Notes: generated by a model from the sequence alone, not told the origin. A DNA stretch of 64,000 nt from Pseudomonas sp. NC02 (GCF_002874965.1 NZ_CP025624.1:620001-684000); one strand, 5' to 3'. Positions 47,611 to 56,812 are shown, counted from the stretch's first letter. Numbers and translations: made by a program.

Positions 47611-48395
47611 GGTTGGGTTATCCAGGTGATTCGGGGGTAGCCGGACAAGGGGTGAGTGTCGATCAATGCTTCAACGCCGAACACTTCGCGCAGTAATTCG
47701 GCGGTCAGCACTTGGTGAGGTGTGCCGCTGGCGACGATGCGCCCGTGGTTGATCACGTACAGCCGATCGCAGAACGCGGCGGCCAGGTTCAGGTCGTGAA
47801 TGCTGGCCAGGGTGCCGATGTTCAGGCGCTTGACCATTTGCAGCAATTGCAGCTGGTAGCGCGGGTCGAGGTGGTTGGTCGGTTCGTCGAGGATCAGCAG
47901 TTGCGGTTGCTGGGCCAGGGCGCGGGCGAGGATCACCCGCTGTTTTTCTCCGCCCGAGAGGGTGGCGAAGGCGTGGTCTTCAAAGCCCAGCAGGCCGACG
48001 TTATCGAGGGCCTGGCGGATCAGGTCCTGGTCTTCAAGCGTATCGCTGTCGAACAGGCCCTTGTGCGGTGTGCGGCCCATGGCGACCACTTCATCCACCC
48101 GCAGGCCGAAGGCGTCGGGAAACTCCTGGAGCACCACGGCAATGCGTTGCGCGCACCACTTCGAGGATTGCTTCCAGACGTTCTGGTGTTCCAGCAGCAC
48201 CTCACCGTCAGCCGGTTTGCTGAACCGATAGGCGCAGCGCAGCAGGCTGGTCTTGCCGCTGCCGTTGGGGCCGATCAGCCCGACGAACTCACCGGCGTTC
48301 ACGTGCAAGCTGGCGTCACGCAGTTGGAACTGGTGATGACAGTGCTCGTGGCCTGGTGGGGTCCAGGCGAGGGCGGTGAGGTTGAGTGAGGTCAT
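47607..48395 (-). CDS. ABC transporter ATP-binding protein (FepC/BtuD type)
   Basis: This 262-residue ATPase has Walker A GPNGSGKTS (about 43-51), signature LSGGEKQRVILARAL, Walker B LLILDEPTNHLD and switch SIHDLNLA, all intact. The start is the ATG at 48395; the longer frame reads backwards through a REPIN. It overlaps the binding protein gene by four bases. A REPIN of about 90 bases separates it from the TonB receptor upstream. Confidence 0.95.
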   Translation of the reverse strand: MTSLNLTALAWTPPGHEHCHHQFQLRDASLHVNAGEFVGLIGPNGSGKTSLLRCAYRFSKPADGEVLLEHQNVWKQSSKWCAQRIAVVLQEFPDAFGLRVDEVVAMGRTPHKGLFDSDTLEDQDLIRQALDNVGLLGFEDHAFATLSGGEKQRVILARALAQQPQLLILDEPTNHLDPRYQLQLLQMVKRLNIGTLASIHDLNLAAAFCDRLYVINHGRIVASGTPHQVLTAELLREVFGVEALIDTHPLSGYPRITWITQP

Positions 48396-48423
48396 CTTTA
48401 CTCTCAGGTCCAACACAGGACAA

Positions 48424-48515
48424 ATGTGGGAGCGGGCTTGCTCGCGAAAGCGGTGGATCAGTAACAGATACAGTGCCTGACACACCGCATTCGCGAGCAA
48501 GCCCGCTCCCACATT
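48424..48515. repeat. REPIN (inverted REP pair)
   Basis: Two inverted TGTGGGAGCGGGCTTGCTCG cores lie between the TonB receptor stop and the ATPase start. It splits the receptor from the ABC genes and may uncouple their mRNA levels. Confidence 0.92.
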
Positions 48516-48534
48516 TGGACAGTGTTGCGTTCAG

Positions 48535-50640
48535 TTAGAAGGTGTAGTCCGCCGTCACGAAGAACGAGCGCGGCTCGCCCAGGATCCATTGCTGGCCGTC
48601 GTTGTATTGGCTGACGGCGTAAGTGCGGTCGAACAGGTTATTCAATTGCAGGCCCAATGTCGTGTTGCGCATGGCTTTCCATGAAACGCTGGCGTCGACC
48701 ACGGTGTAGCTCGGCACTTCGCTGGTGTTGGCGGTGTTGGCGAAACGCGAGTCTACATAACGCACACCCGCACCGGCACGCACGTCGTCATTGATGGCCT
48801 TGCTCAGCCACAGGTTGGCGGTGCGACGCGGCACGTCGGTGGGGCGGTTACCGTCGCGGGACACGGACTGGCCGTTGACCACTTCGGAGAAGTCGTCGTA
48901 CTGCGCCCGCACGATCGCAGCGTTGGCTTGCAGTTGCCAGGCATCGGGCAGTTGCAGGTCGAGGCTGGCTTCCAGGCCGTTGGAGGATTGCTGGCCGACT
49001 TGTTCCTTGAGGGTGGTGCCTGGAACGCTCACCAACAGTTTCTTTTTGACGATGTGGTAGGCCGCCAGGGTCCATTCACCACGGGAATCCCAGAACGCCT
49101 GCTTGAGGCCGATCTCGGTTTGCTTGGCGGTGGACAGGCCGAACTGCTGCTGGCTCGGGCTCAGGGTGATCAGGCTGCCAACGCCGTCAGTGCTGGTGGC
49201 GTATTGGCCGTAGACCGAGGTGTCCGGGGTGATCGCGTAGACCAGGCCGGCTTTCCAGTTGTTGCCGGTAAAGGTCTTGTTGGAGTCGCTGCCATCCACC
49301 AGGGAGTCACTGTCGATGTGCAGGTAATCGCGGCGCACGCCGGTGATCAGCGACAGTTTATCGGTCAGTTGCAGGCGGTTTTCGGCGAACGCGGCCAGCT
49401 GTTTGGTGGTGCTGACGGACTGCGGGACGAAGGGGCTGGCGCTTTCAAACGGCTTCGGTACCGGGTGGTGGATGTCCACCGGTTGGCCGGCGCTCGTCAG
49501 GTCATCGAACGGCGAGTTGCTGGCCAGGCGGAAGCGAATGCGGTTGTACTCCACCCCCGTCACCGTCTGGCTGTCGAGGCCGAACAGCGTGTGCTTGAAA
49601 GTGAAGGTCTGGCGGTCGCCCACCTGTTCCTGGTTGTGCTTGATGCCCAGGTAGCTCTGGCGCACCAGGCCGCCGTCGACGTAGTTGTAGCTCTCGGCGT
49701 TCTGCCAGCGCCGCTGGTTTTTCAGGTAGGACAGTTCGTTGGTGGCGGTGACGTTGTCGTTGATCTGCCACTCGCTGGTCAGGCGCGTCCACTGGTCGTT
49801 GTAGTGCTGGATATCGTTGCTGACGTTGTAGTTCTTGTCCCGCAGGCCCTTGTGCAACTGGCCGTTGATCAGCGGTGTGCCGTAGTCGTTTTGCGGGGTC
49901 TGGTCGCCGTAGTCGGAGGCCAGGGTGAAGCTCAGGTTATCCGCCGCCTGCCAGCGCAGGGCACCGCTGACGAAGTCGCTGCCGGAGTCGCCACGGTCGA
50001 TGAAGCCGTTGCTGCGCAGGCGGTTGATGTTCAGGCGATAGCTCAGGGTGTCGGTCAGCGAGCCGCCGCTGTCGAGGGCTTGCTGCTGGCGGTCATAAGA
50101 ACCGTAGCCCAGGCGGATATGGTTTTCGATCTCGCCCTCGAAGGGTTTCTTCGCGATGGTGTTGATCACCGCGCCGGTGGCGCCCTGGCCGTACATCACC
50201 GAGGCCGGGCCGCGCAGTACGTCCACCCGCTCAACGGACCAGGTGTCCACCGGGAAGGTGGAAGTGCCCGCGCCATCGAACATGCGCGCGCCGTCGTACA
50301 ACTGCAGCACCGAGCTCTGGCCGGTGAACCCGCGTGCCGACAACGAGGTACCACCGTCGCCCGGCGTGCCGGTGCGGCTGATGCCGGTGGCCCGGGAAAT
50401 CGCGTCCTGCACCGTGGCATCGCCCCGGGCGCGAATCTGCTCGCCGGTCTGGCTTTCAACGCTGCCCGGGGTTTGCAGGGCCGTGAGGTTCAGGCGTGAA
50501 CCTGCCGTGGTCGGGGTGTTCAGGTCGACGCGCTCGTCGTCGACGGCGGGGGCTGAGACGGCACTGGCGGGAAGCGTCAGGGCCTGGGCAGTGTTTTGCA
50601 GGGCGAGCAGGCACAGGCCGGACGCAAGGTACTTGTTCAT
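48535..50640 (-). CDS. TonB-dependent outer-membrane receptor, probably zinc-responsive
   Basis: This 701-residue receptor has a signal peptide (1-20) and a plug domain with the TonB-receptor pattern (QDAISRATGISRTGTPGDGGTSLSARGF, VERVDVLRGPASVMYGQGATGAVINTIAKKP). A 22-strand barrel ends in the aromatic FFVTADYTF. There is no N-terminal sigma-signalling domain. It is preceded by a Zur-box-like palindrome about 65 bases upstream and followed by an ABC uptake system, so receptor and transporter likely import a zinc-metallophore or a related complex. The siderophore-receptor subfamily label would be the default without the operator. Confidence 0.92.
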   Translation of the reverse strand: MNKYLASGLCLLALQNTAQALTLPASAVSAPAVDDERVDLNTPTTAGSRLNLTALQTPGSVESQTGEQIRARGDATVQDAISRATGISRTGTPGDGGTSLSARGFTGQSSVLQLYDGARMFDGAGTSTFPVDTWSVERVDVLRGPASVMYGQGATGAVINTIAKKPFEGEIENHIRLGYGSYDRQQQALDSGGSLTDTLSYRLNINRLRSNGFIDRGDSGSDFVSGALRWQAADNLSFTLASDYGDQTPQNDYGTPLINGQLHKGLRDKNYNVSNDIQHYNDQWTRLTSEWQINDNVTATNELSYLKNQRRWQNAESYNYVDGGLVRQSYLGIKHNQEQVGDRQTFTFKHTLFGLDSQTVTGVEYNRIRFRLASNSPFDDLTSAGQPVDIHHPVPKPFESASPFVPQSVSTTKQLAAFAENRLQLTDKLSLITGVRRDYLHIDSDSLVDGSDSNKTFTGNNWKAGLVYAITPDTSVYGQYATSTDGVGSLITLSPSQQQFGLSTAKQTEIGLKQAFWDSRGEWTLAAYHIVKKKLLVSVPGTTLKEQVGQQSSNGLEASLDLQLPDAWQLQANAAIVRAQYDDFSEVVNGQSVSRDGNRPTDVPRRTANLWLSKAINDDVRAGAGVRYVDSRFANTANTSEVPSYTVVDASVSWKAMRNTTLGLQLNNLFDRTYAVSQYNDGQQWILGEPRSFFVTADYTF

Positions 50641-50705
50641 CGGACGATAAATCGCTTCTTCGAGACGGTACTCGCCGCAGGGCGCGGCGAGTGGGAAAAC
50701 ACATT

Positions 50706-50726
50706 AAGTGTTACAACATAACACTT
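50706..50726. promoter_or_regulatory. Zur-box-like palindrome upstream of the TonB receptor
   Basis: Perfect arms AAGTGTTA / TAACACTT surround CAACA. The inner GTTACAACATAAC matches the Zur operator form GTTATnnnATAAC closely and lies 66-86 bases upstream of the receptor start. Confidence 0.7.
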
Positions 50727-50792
50727 TGTGCGGCGTGGGCGAAAGCCCGCGTAAGACTACATAACGCCTCTAGGTAGGGCATCTCGTCTGTT

Positions 50793-52175
50793 TCACGCTG
50801 AACCTGAGGCAGATTCACGTTGGCCAAACCACCGTGAAAGCACCAGGCGATCCAGTGCCCAGACCACGATCAGCGAGGCGCCCACCAGCGGAAAGACAAT
50901 CGCCAGCCCGAGCATGATCACCATCGCGGTTTTCCATTTCGGCAGGTCATGGCGCAACGGTGGAACCCCCAGGCTGCCCTGTGGCCGACGCTTCCACCAG
51001 ATCACCACACCGCTGACGGCGCTGAGCAGGATCATCAGGCAAATCAGCAGCACGATGATCTGATTGACCACGCCAAACATCTTGCCTTCGTGCAGCATCA
51101 CGCCCGATTCGGTAACCCGCGCCACGCTGTTGTAGTGCTCCCAGCGCACATCGGCCAGGACCTTGCCGGAGTATTGGTCCACATGCAGGGTGGCGTCATT
51201 GCGCGGGTCGTTGGCGAACACCGCGAGGGTGAACACGCCTTCGGCAGTGGTGGGGAAGGTGATGCTGTAGCCGGGCTCGACCTTGCGTGAGTTGGCGAGG
51301 TCGACCACCTGTTGCAGGCGGATACTCGGGGCTGCCGGGCCCTGGCTCATGCCGGCGAGCTTCATGTGCTCGGCATGCTCGCCAGACATCGGCATCGGCG
51401 TGTTTTCCATGGCCCACGGCACGGTTTGTTGGCTCGCGGTGTTGAGGCTGCGGGCCTGCTGGTCGGACTGCGGCACGTTGTTCCACATGGCCGCCGGGAA
51501 TTTATTCCACAGCTCGGCGTATTGCTTGCCCCAGAAGCCGGTCCAGGTCATGCCGCTGAGCAGCATCACCAGCAGGAACGCCGCGCCCCAGAAACCGGCG
51601 ACCGCGTGCAGATCGCGCCAGAACAAGCGACCGCGGCTGCCCAGCCGCGGCCACAGAATGCCCGCCGCCGACTTGCCTCGCGGCCACCACAGATACACGC
51701 CCGAAATCACCAGCATCACGCCCCAGCCGGCGGCCAGTTCCACCAGGCGATCACCGACGGTGCCGATCATCAACTCGCCATGCAGCGCGCGGGCGATGGC
51801 TTGCAGGTTGTACTTGGCGTCCTGTTCGCCGAGCACGGTGCCGCGATACGGGTCGACGAATACAGTCACTTCGCGCCCGTCGTTGTGCATCACGAATTGC
51901 GCGCTGCTGGTGGCGTCGGCAGGTGGCAGGTACTTGCTGATCTTGCCTTGTGGATAGGCAGCCTGGGCACGTTGCAGTTGCTCGTCGGCACTCAGCGCGT
52001 GTTCGGCGCTTTGCACGGTCAGCAGGTTGCCGTACATCAGCGGGTCGAGTTGGGGTTTGAACAGGTAGATGATGCCGGTCAGGGCCAGCAGCACCATGAA
52101 CGGCGCGACAAACAGCCCGGCGTAGAAATGCCAGCGCCAGGCCAGGTTGTAGAAGGAAATCTTCGGTGGGTTCAT
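50793..52175 (-). CDS. PepSY-TM family membrane protein of the copper locus
   Basis: This 460-residue inner-membrane protein has the PepSY-associated TM layout. An N-terminal helix (about 17-42) is followed by a periplasmic PepSY-like domain, a second helix pair around 150-170 and 200-215 (RDLHAVAGFWGAAFLLVMLLSG), another periplasmic part with a Met/His-rich stretch (ENTPMPMSGEHAEHMKLAGM), and two C-terminal helices. Relatives are thought to reduce metals next to TonB receptors; the Met/His-rich loop fits copper. The ATG at 52175 has GGAG upstream. It lies downstream of oprC on the same strand, across a REP pair. Confidence 0.88.
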   Translation of the reverse strand: MNPPKISFYNLAWRWHFYAGLFVAPFMVLLALTGIIYLFKPQLDPLMYGNLLTVQSAEHALSADEQLQRAQAAYPQGKISKYLPPADATSSAQFVMHNDGREVTVFVDPYRGTVLGEQDAKYNLQAIARALHGELMIGTVGDRLVELAAGWGVMLVISGVYLWWPRGKSAAGILWPRLGSRGRLFWRDLHAVAGFWGAAFLLVMLLSGMTWTGFWGKQYAELWNKFPAAMWNNVPQSDQQARSLNTASQQTVPWAMENTPMPMSGEHAEHMKLAGMSQGPAAPSIRLQQVVDLANSRKVEPGYSITFPTTAEGVFTLAVFANDPRNDATLHVDQYSGKVLADVRWEHYNSVARVTESGVMLHEGKMFGVVNQIIVLLICLMILLSAVSGVVIWWKRRPQGSLGVPPLRHDLPKWKTAMVIMLGLAIVFPLVGASLIVVWALDRLVLSRWFGQRESASGSA

Positions 52176-52219
52176 CAGGGTGCTCCGCAAAGGCTTGGAT
52201 TTTTTGTGTTATCGAGGAC

Positions 52220-52289
52220 GCCATCGCGGGCAAGCCCGCTCCCACAAGGGAATGCATTGCAACTGTGGGAGCTGGCTTGCCTGTGATGC
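52220..52289. repeat. REP pair, mixed subtypes
   Basis: CGGGCAAGCCCGCTCCCACA and TGTGGGAGCTGGCTTGCCT face each other between oprC and the PepSY gene. The two arms are of different REP subtypes (CCCGC versus CAGC). Confidence 0.8.
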
Positions 52290-52291
52290 GC

Positions 52292-54364
52292 TTAGAAGCT
52301 CATGTCCACCTTGGTCCAGAGCGTGCGCCCCGGTTCCTTGATGGCTTGCGGGTCATTGGCCGGGTAGCCGAACCCGGCGTTGCCGGCCAGGTTCAGGTGC
52401 TCGGCGTACGCCTTGCCGAACAGGTTGTCGACGCCGGTGCTGACCTTGAAATTCTTGTTGATGCGATACGCCGCGTTCAGCGAGAACACGCCAAACCCCG
52501 AGCTTTTGTCGAAGTCCTTGCCCACCACGTTGCCCTTGTTCTGGTCGATGCGGTTTTGCGCCGCGACCACCCGCCACAAAGCACCGGCACTCCAGTCGTC
52601 CTGGCTGTAGGTCAGCCCGAAGCGCGCATCCAGCGGCGGGATTTGCGGCAGCGGTTTGCCGTCGCTGCTGTTCTTGCCCCAGGCGTAGGCGAAGGTGGCA
52701 TCGGCCTTCCAGTTGGCGGTCAGCTTGTAGGCTGCGCCCAATTCACCGCCCATGATTCGCGCGTCCACATTGCGCGCCTGGGAGGTGGTGCCCATCATTC
52801 CCGGCTGGTAGTCGAACAGGATGAAATCACGCACCTGGCCGACGTAGCCCGAGGCCCAGGCGTCGAGATCGGCGGATTTGTATTGCAGGCCAAAATCCAG
52901 CTGGGTGGTTTTTTCAGGCTTCACACCGTCGAAGGCATTCACGGAACCGACCGACCCGGTGTCGGGAGAAAACAGCTCCCAGTAATCAGGGAAACGCTCC
53001 GAATGCCCAAGCCCTGCGTACAGGGTGGCAGGGCTGTCCGCCAGATCGTGCTCGTAGCGCACAAAGCCCGACGGCAGCGTATCGGCGCGGGTTTTACCGG
53101 CGGTGGGGTTGGGGCTGCTCATCATCCCGGAGCTGATGGTTTGCCGGAAATCCTTGGCCGAGGCGCGGTCGACGCGGGCGCCGGTGATCAGCCGGTCGCG
53201 GTCGGCGGCGTACCAGGTCAGTTCGCCGAACACCCCGTAGTTGTGGAAGTTGGCGTCCTTGCTGCGGGGCAGGTCCTTGTAGGTGTCGACGCCCATGGCG
53301 CTGCGTTCGCGGTGTTCGTTGGTTTGTGCATCAATGCCGCTGATCAACTGCACATCGGCCCAGCGCCAGGTGGCCTTGATACGGGCGCCGAGGGTGCGGC
53401 GGTCGACGTTGGCCGCCATGGGACCGGCCATCATCCCGGTGCCCGACGGGACGCGCAGGGTGTAGTTGTCCATCACGTGGTCGGCGTAGTTGTAGTAGAC
53501 CTGCGCTTCGACCTTATCCAGCACCTCGCCGATGTTCGATTTCTCGAAGCGCAATCCGAGGCTCTCGCGCAAAAACTGCGAACCGTCCATGCCACGCCCG
53601 GCGTAGCGGGCTTCGCCATCGCCACGGCCGGCGCTGAGTTCCAGCAGGGTGTCGGCGTCCGGGGTCCAGCCCACGGCCACGTCGCCGTTCCACTTGTCGT
53701 AGCGCGAGGCGACGGTGTCGTTGTTGCCGTCCTTGTAGTCATCGGCGTGGGCCTGGTTGCCGATCACCCGCACATAACCCAGCGGCCCGCCGGCTGCTGC
53801 GTCGACGACTTTGTCGAAACGCCCGTTGGAGCCCGCCAGGATGCTGGCGTTGACCCGCGTGCCCAGCTCGCCGAATTGCTCGGGCTCGCGCTCGAACAGG
53901 ACCGTGCCGGCTGAAGCGCCCGGGCCCCAGAGCACGGTTTGCGGGCCTTTGATCACGGTGAGCTTGTCGTAGGTTTCCGGTGAGATATAGGAGGTGGGCG
54001 CATCCATCCGGCCGGGGCAGGCGCCGAGCATCATGCTGCCGTTGGTGAGGATGTTCAGGCGTGAGCCGAACATGCCCCGCAGCACCGGGTCGCCGTTGGT
54101 GCCGCCGTTGCGCACCAGGGCGAAGCCGGGGATGGTCTTGAGGTAGTCGCCGCCATCGCTGGCGGGCACCGGTTGGCGCGGGTCTTTCGGGTTGGTGACG
54201 ACGGTCAGTGGTGAGCTGGGGGCAATGGCGGTGATCACCGTCGGGCTCAGTTCGTTCTGGTCGGCAGGCTCGTCGGCGTGGACCTGAGGAACCAGCAGCG
54301 CGCCACACAGAACGGCGAAAACGGGAGTACATCCCAAACGGGTGTCAGCAGAAAACCTGGACAT
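52292..54364 (-). CDS. oprC: TonB-dependent copper receptor OprC
   Basis: This 690-residue outer-membrane receptor imports copper. It has a signal peptide (about 1-30), a plug with the KGPQTVLWGPGASAGTVLFERE segment, and a barrel ending in Phe. The copper ligands known from P. aeruginosa OprC are present with exact spacing: Cys116-x3-Met120 in GACPGRMDAPTSYI and His296-x-Met298 in ADHVMDNYTL. The 180-residue separation equals that of Cys143/His323 in OprC. I chose the Met at 54364; two earlier in-frame ATGs add five residues. Neighbouring PCu(A)C, DUF2946 and PepSY genes support a copper acquisition locus. Confidence 0.93.
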   Translation of the reverse strand: MSRFSADTRLGCTPVFAVLCGALLVPQVHADEPADQNELSPTVITAIAPSSPLTVVTNPKDPRQPVPASDGGDYLKTIPGFALVRNGGTNGDPVLRGMFGSRLNILTNGSMMLGACPGRMDAPTSYISPETYDKLTVIKGPQTVLWGPGASAGTVLFEREPEQFGELGTRVNASILAGSNGRFDKVVDAAAGGPLGYVRVIGNQAHADDYKDGNNDTVASRYDKWNGDVAVGWTPDADTLLELSAGRGDGEARYAGRGMDGSQFLRESLGLRFEKSNIGEVLDKVEAQVYYNYADHVMDNYTLRVPSGTGMMAGPMAANVDRRTLGARIKATWRWADVQLISGIDAQTNEHRERSAMGVDTYKDLPRSKDANFHNYGVFGELTWYAADRDRLITGARVDRASAKDFRQTISSGMMSSPNPTAGKTRADTLPSGFVRYEHDLADSPATLYAGLGHSERFPDYWELFSPDTGSVGSVNAFDGVKPEKTTQLDFGLQYKSADLDAWASGYVGQVRDFILFDYQPGMMGTTSQARNVDARIMGGELGAAYKLTANWKADATFAYAWGKNSSDGKPLPQIPPLDARFGLTYSQDDWSAGALWRVVAAQNRIDQNKGNVVGKDFDKSSGFGVFSLNAAYRINKNFKVSTGVDNLFGKAYAEHLNLAGNAGFGYPANDPQAIKEPGRTLWTKVDMSF

Positions 54365-54457
54365 GAAAAATTCCATCATTCATTCGTAAACAACACGGCC
54401 AGCAGCCTGCGGCTGTCTGTCTAAAGTCGGCCGGGGTGAAGTAACGGTGTGAAGTGC

Positions 54458-54883
54458 TTACGCGATGATGGGCGGGGCGCGGCTGCGGGCACCGGGGAAC
54501 ACGGTTTGCCGGGCATGGCCCAGGCGTGGGGCGGGGGTCAGGGCGTTGGCGGGCGGCGGGCTGCCGAGGGTGACAAACGACACGCTGCCAGGCAGCGCCG
54601 GGCAACTGAAGAGCAGGCTGCAATAGCCGCACTTTTCCCAGAGCACGTGGTGTTCGTCGGGTGCTTTGTGGTGATCGGTCGCAGGCTTGGCGGCGCCATG
54701 GCAGCTCGGCGCGTCCATGGACATTTCCATCGACATGCCGGCGTGATGATCCATCGGCATCGCTTGGGAAATCAGCGGACCGATAAAGATCATCAGCATG
54801 GCGAACAGGCTGATCCAGCTGCCGCGCATAAGGCCTACAGGCTTACGGCGGTGCGGGGACAACCTGGCGCGTGGGGCGCCCAT
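54458..54883 (-). CDS. DUF2946 family protein
   Basis: This 141-residue protein has an N-terminal hydrophobic segment (about 22-42), a Met/His-rich stretch (AMPMDHHAGMSMEMSMD) and the paired cysteines of DUF2946, EKCGYCSLLFSCPALPG. The family has no proven role but is repeatedly found with copper genes. It lies between the PCu(A)C gene and oprC on the same strand. The start is uncertain: ATG at 54883 or an internal Met 18 residues later. Confidence 0.78.
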   Translation of the reverse strand: MGAPRARLSPHRRKPVGLMRGSWISLFAMLMIFIGPLISQAMPMDHHAGMSMEMSMDAPSCHGAAKPATDHHKAPDEHHVLWEKCGYCSLLFSCPALPGSVSFVTLGSPPPANALTPAPRLGHARQTVFPGARSRAPPIIA

Positions 54884-54893
54884 CAAGGTTTAT

Positions 54894-55376
54894 CTATTGG
54901 GCGTGCATGTGTTCGTGGCCGGCCATGGGCGGCTGCTTCTGCACTGACACTTCCACCTTCACTGGCCCGGCCTTTTCAAAGTTCAGGGTCAGCGGAAAAT
55001 GCTGGCCGTCGTGCAAAACGCTGCGGTCCTTCAGGTCCAGCAGCATCACGTGGTAGGCCATGGGCGCGAACGTCAGGTCACCTTTGGCCGGCACCGCGAC
55101 GCTGGTCACCTGCTGCATCTTCATCAGATCGCCCTGCATCACATGCTCATGCAGTTCGGCCTTGGCGGCCACGGGCGTGTCGACGCTGAGCAAGCGATCC
55201 GCATGCTCGCCCTGGTTATGAATCACGAAATACGCCGCGACGGTCGGCGCATTGGGCGGCAGTTCCTGGGACCAGGGTTCGCTGACCACCAGTTCGCCGA
55301 CCTTGAAGTCTTCGGCATTGGCAGCAGCACACACCGGCAGCAACAACGCAGCCAGAAGCAGGGAAGATTTGAGCAT
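54894..55376 (-). CDS. PCu(A)C-type periplasmic copper chaperone
   Basis: This 160-residue protein has a signal peptide (1-21) and a single PCu(A)C cupredoxin-like domain that binds Cu(I) and passes it on, for example to cytochrome oxidase. The ligand pattern is visible as HEHVM...LMKM followed by FAPMAYHVMLLDL. A His/Met-rich tail (AGHEHMHA) closes the protein. It starts downstream of one DUF2946 gene and 10 bases before another, upstream of oprC on the same strand, consistent with a copper uptake operon. Confidence 0.92.
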   Translation of the reverse strand: MLKSSLLLAALLLPVCAAANAEDFKVGELVVSEPWSQELPPNAPTVAAYFVIHNQGEHADRLLSVDTPVAAKAELHEHVMQGDLMKMQQVTSVAVPAKGDLTFAPMAYHVMLLDLKDRSVLHDGQHFPLTLNFEKAGPVKVEVSVQKQPPMAGHEHMHAQ

Positions 55377-55422
55377 GGCAGTTCTCCAGAACGGTTCTAA
55401 ACGCAGTTCACTTGCGAAGAAA

Positions 55423-55818
55423 TCAGACCGTTGGAGAGGCGCGGGGGTTAAGGCTCGGCCATTGCTGGCGCGGGGTGGGGGATTGCAATGACGGCGGCGG
55501 CAGGTCTTGCACCGCGTCGAATCTTGCGAAATACAGTGTTGGTGAATGCCCCGGCAACGCCACTAATGGCGCCGAGCCCGAGCAGCACCAGCAATGCTGC
55601 ATGGTGGAGTGATCGTCTTGCTGCGGCGCCGGAATCTCCAGCTTGCCCAGGGCAATGGCCGTCAGCTTGTTGGCATTGGAGGAGCAGAAACTGCCCCAGA
55701 GCAGTTGGTCGAGGGAATTGTTCGAGCGCTGCATCGCTCCGGCCATCGGCATGGCAAACGCATTGAACAGCACTGCAAAGCAGGCGATCCAGGCAATTGC
55801 AAAGCGTTGACGGGCCAT
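55423..55818 (-). CDS. DUF2946 family protein
   Basis: This 131-residue protein has an N-terminal signal/anchor (about 8-28, AWIACFAVLFNAFAMPMAGAM). The family cysteines appear as GSFCSSNANK and HCWCCSGSAPL. It resembles the other DUF2946 protein of this locus in layout though not closely in sequence. It is the first gene of the apparent DUF2946 - PCu(A)C - DUF2946 - oprC - PepSY series. The function is unknown and the copper link comes from context. Confidence 0.75.
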   Translation of the reverse strand: MARQRFAIAWIACFAVLFNAFAMPMAGAMQRSNNSLDQLLWGSFCSSNANKLTAIALGKLEIPAPQQDDHSTMQHCWCCSGSAPLVALPGHSPTLYFARFDAVQDLPPPSLQSPTPRQQWPSLNPRASPTV

Positions 55819-55915
55819 GGCGGACAATCCGTAGGGTTAAGCGATCAGGTGGGTATTTAGCCTGATCGGGGAGGATAAGTAAAAAGGGGCGGTGTGGTTT
55901 GGTGTCGCAGTGCTA

Positions 55916-56203
55916 TCAACCAGCTGTGGCGTGCAGCTTCAGGCCGAGCGCTTTCATGACCTTCATGATAGTCGCGAACTCGGGATTGCCAGTGCTGGAG
56001 AGGGCTTTATATAAACTTTCGCGTCCGAGGCCTGCGTCGCGGGCTACTTGAGTCATGCCTTGGGCGCGGGCGATGTTGTTGAGGGCTGAACGAATAAGCA
56101 GTCCGTCACCGGCATCCTCCTCGAAGCACGCTTCAAGATACTCAGCCATATCTTCAGGAGTCTTGAGGTGTTCCGCTATGTCGAAGTCTGTAAATTCAGT
56201 CAT
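55916..56203 (-). CDS. HigA-like antitoxin (helix-turn-helix)
   Basis: This 95-residue protein matches addiction-module antidotes of the HigA type: DIAEHLKTPEDMAEYLEACFEED at the N-terminus and an Xre-like helix-turn-helix around 45-75 (ARAQGMTQVARDAGLGRESLYKAL). It would bind its toxin and repress the operon. It overlaps the toxin gene by eight bases with the toxin upstream, the order typical of higBA modules. Confidence 0.88.
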   Translation of the reverse strand: MTEFTDFDIAEHLKTPEDMAEYLEACFEEDAGDGLLIRSALNNIARAQGMTQVARDAGLGRESLYKALSSTGNPEFATIMKVMKALGLKLHATAG

Positions 56204-56510
56204 GGCTTACTCCTTTTTTTTCAAAGTCTGCTGCAATTTGCTTAGCGCGCTGGATATCGCGTTTCTGCGTTGATTTATCGCCGCCTATCAACAACAGGTA
56301 AACCACCTCCTCTCTACGAGTGAAATAAACCCGGTATCCAGGACCGTAGTGGATGCGCATTTCCGAAACGCCATTTCCTACTGTCTCACAGTCTCCGAAG
56401 TTGCCTGATTGTGCGTTATTCAACCTTGCCAGTACGCGTGCACGGGCCGGTTTATTGTTTAACGAATCAAGCCACTCCAGGAAATGCTTGGATTTCTTGA
56501 AGTGAATCAT
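56196..56510 (-). CDS. RelE/ParE-superfamily (HigB-like) toxin
   Basis: This 104-residue protein is of the addiction-module killer type: FLEWLDSLNNKPARARVLARLNNAQSGNFGDCETVGNGVSEMRIHYGPGYRVYF and LLLIGGDKSTQKRDIQRAKQIAADF. RelE/HigB toxins cut mRNA on the ribosome; the basic residues needed are present, but activity is inferred. ATG 56510 is chosen, as the longer frame adds 17 residues of unlikely sequence. It is co-translated with the antitoxin. Confidence 0.88.
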   Translation of the reverse strand: MIHFKKSKHFLEWLDSLNNKPARARVLARLNNAQSGNFGDCETVGNGVSEMRIHYGPGYRVYFTRREEVVYLLLIGGDKSTQKRDIQRAKQIAADFEKKGVSHD

Positions 56511-56777
56511 CTTGGATCGTATTCCTTGGGATACAGAATGACAAGTCACGATGCTCCGCAAAAGCAGTGCATCCCCATCGCAGACTCTGGTGCAAAACTG
56601 CGGGAGGGGAGCTTAGGGCGAGGGCTTTTGGCTGAACCAGCCGGCTGGTTCGGAGGGGGGTGTAAGGCGAATCAGTTTTTAAAGCGAGGTTGTCAAAAGA
56701 ATGTCGATGATTGAGGCGCTTTCCTACGAGGTCATTGCACCTTGCGATACAGGCGACTCGGTCTTCCTGCTGGAACG

Positions 56778-56812
56778 AGGTGATGCTATCGCAGGCAAGC
56801 CAGCTCCCACAG
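56778..56812. repeat. Solitary REP sequence
   Basis: A single copy of the CGCAGGCAAGCCAGCTCCCAC subtype lies between higB and the leader of the DUF3077-type gene. Confidence 0.75.
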
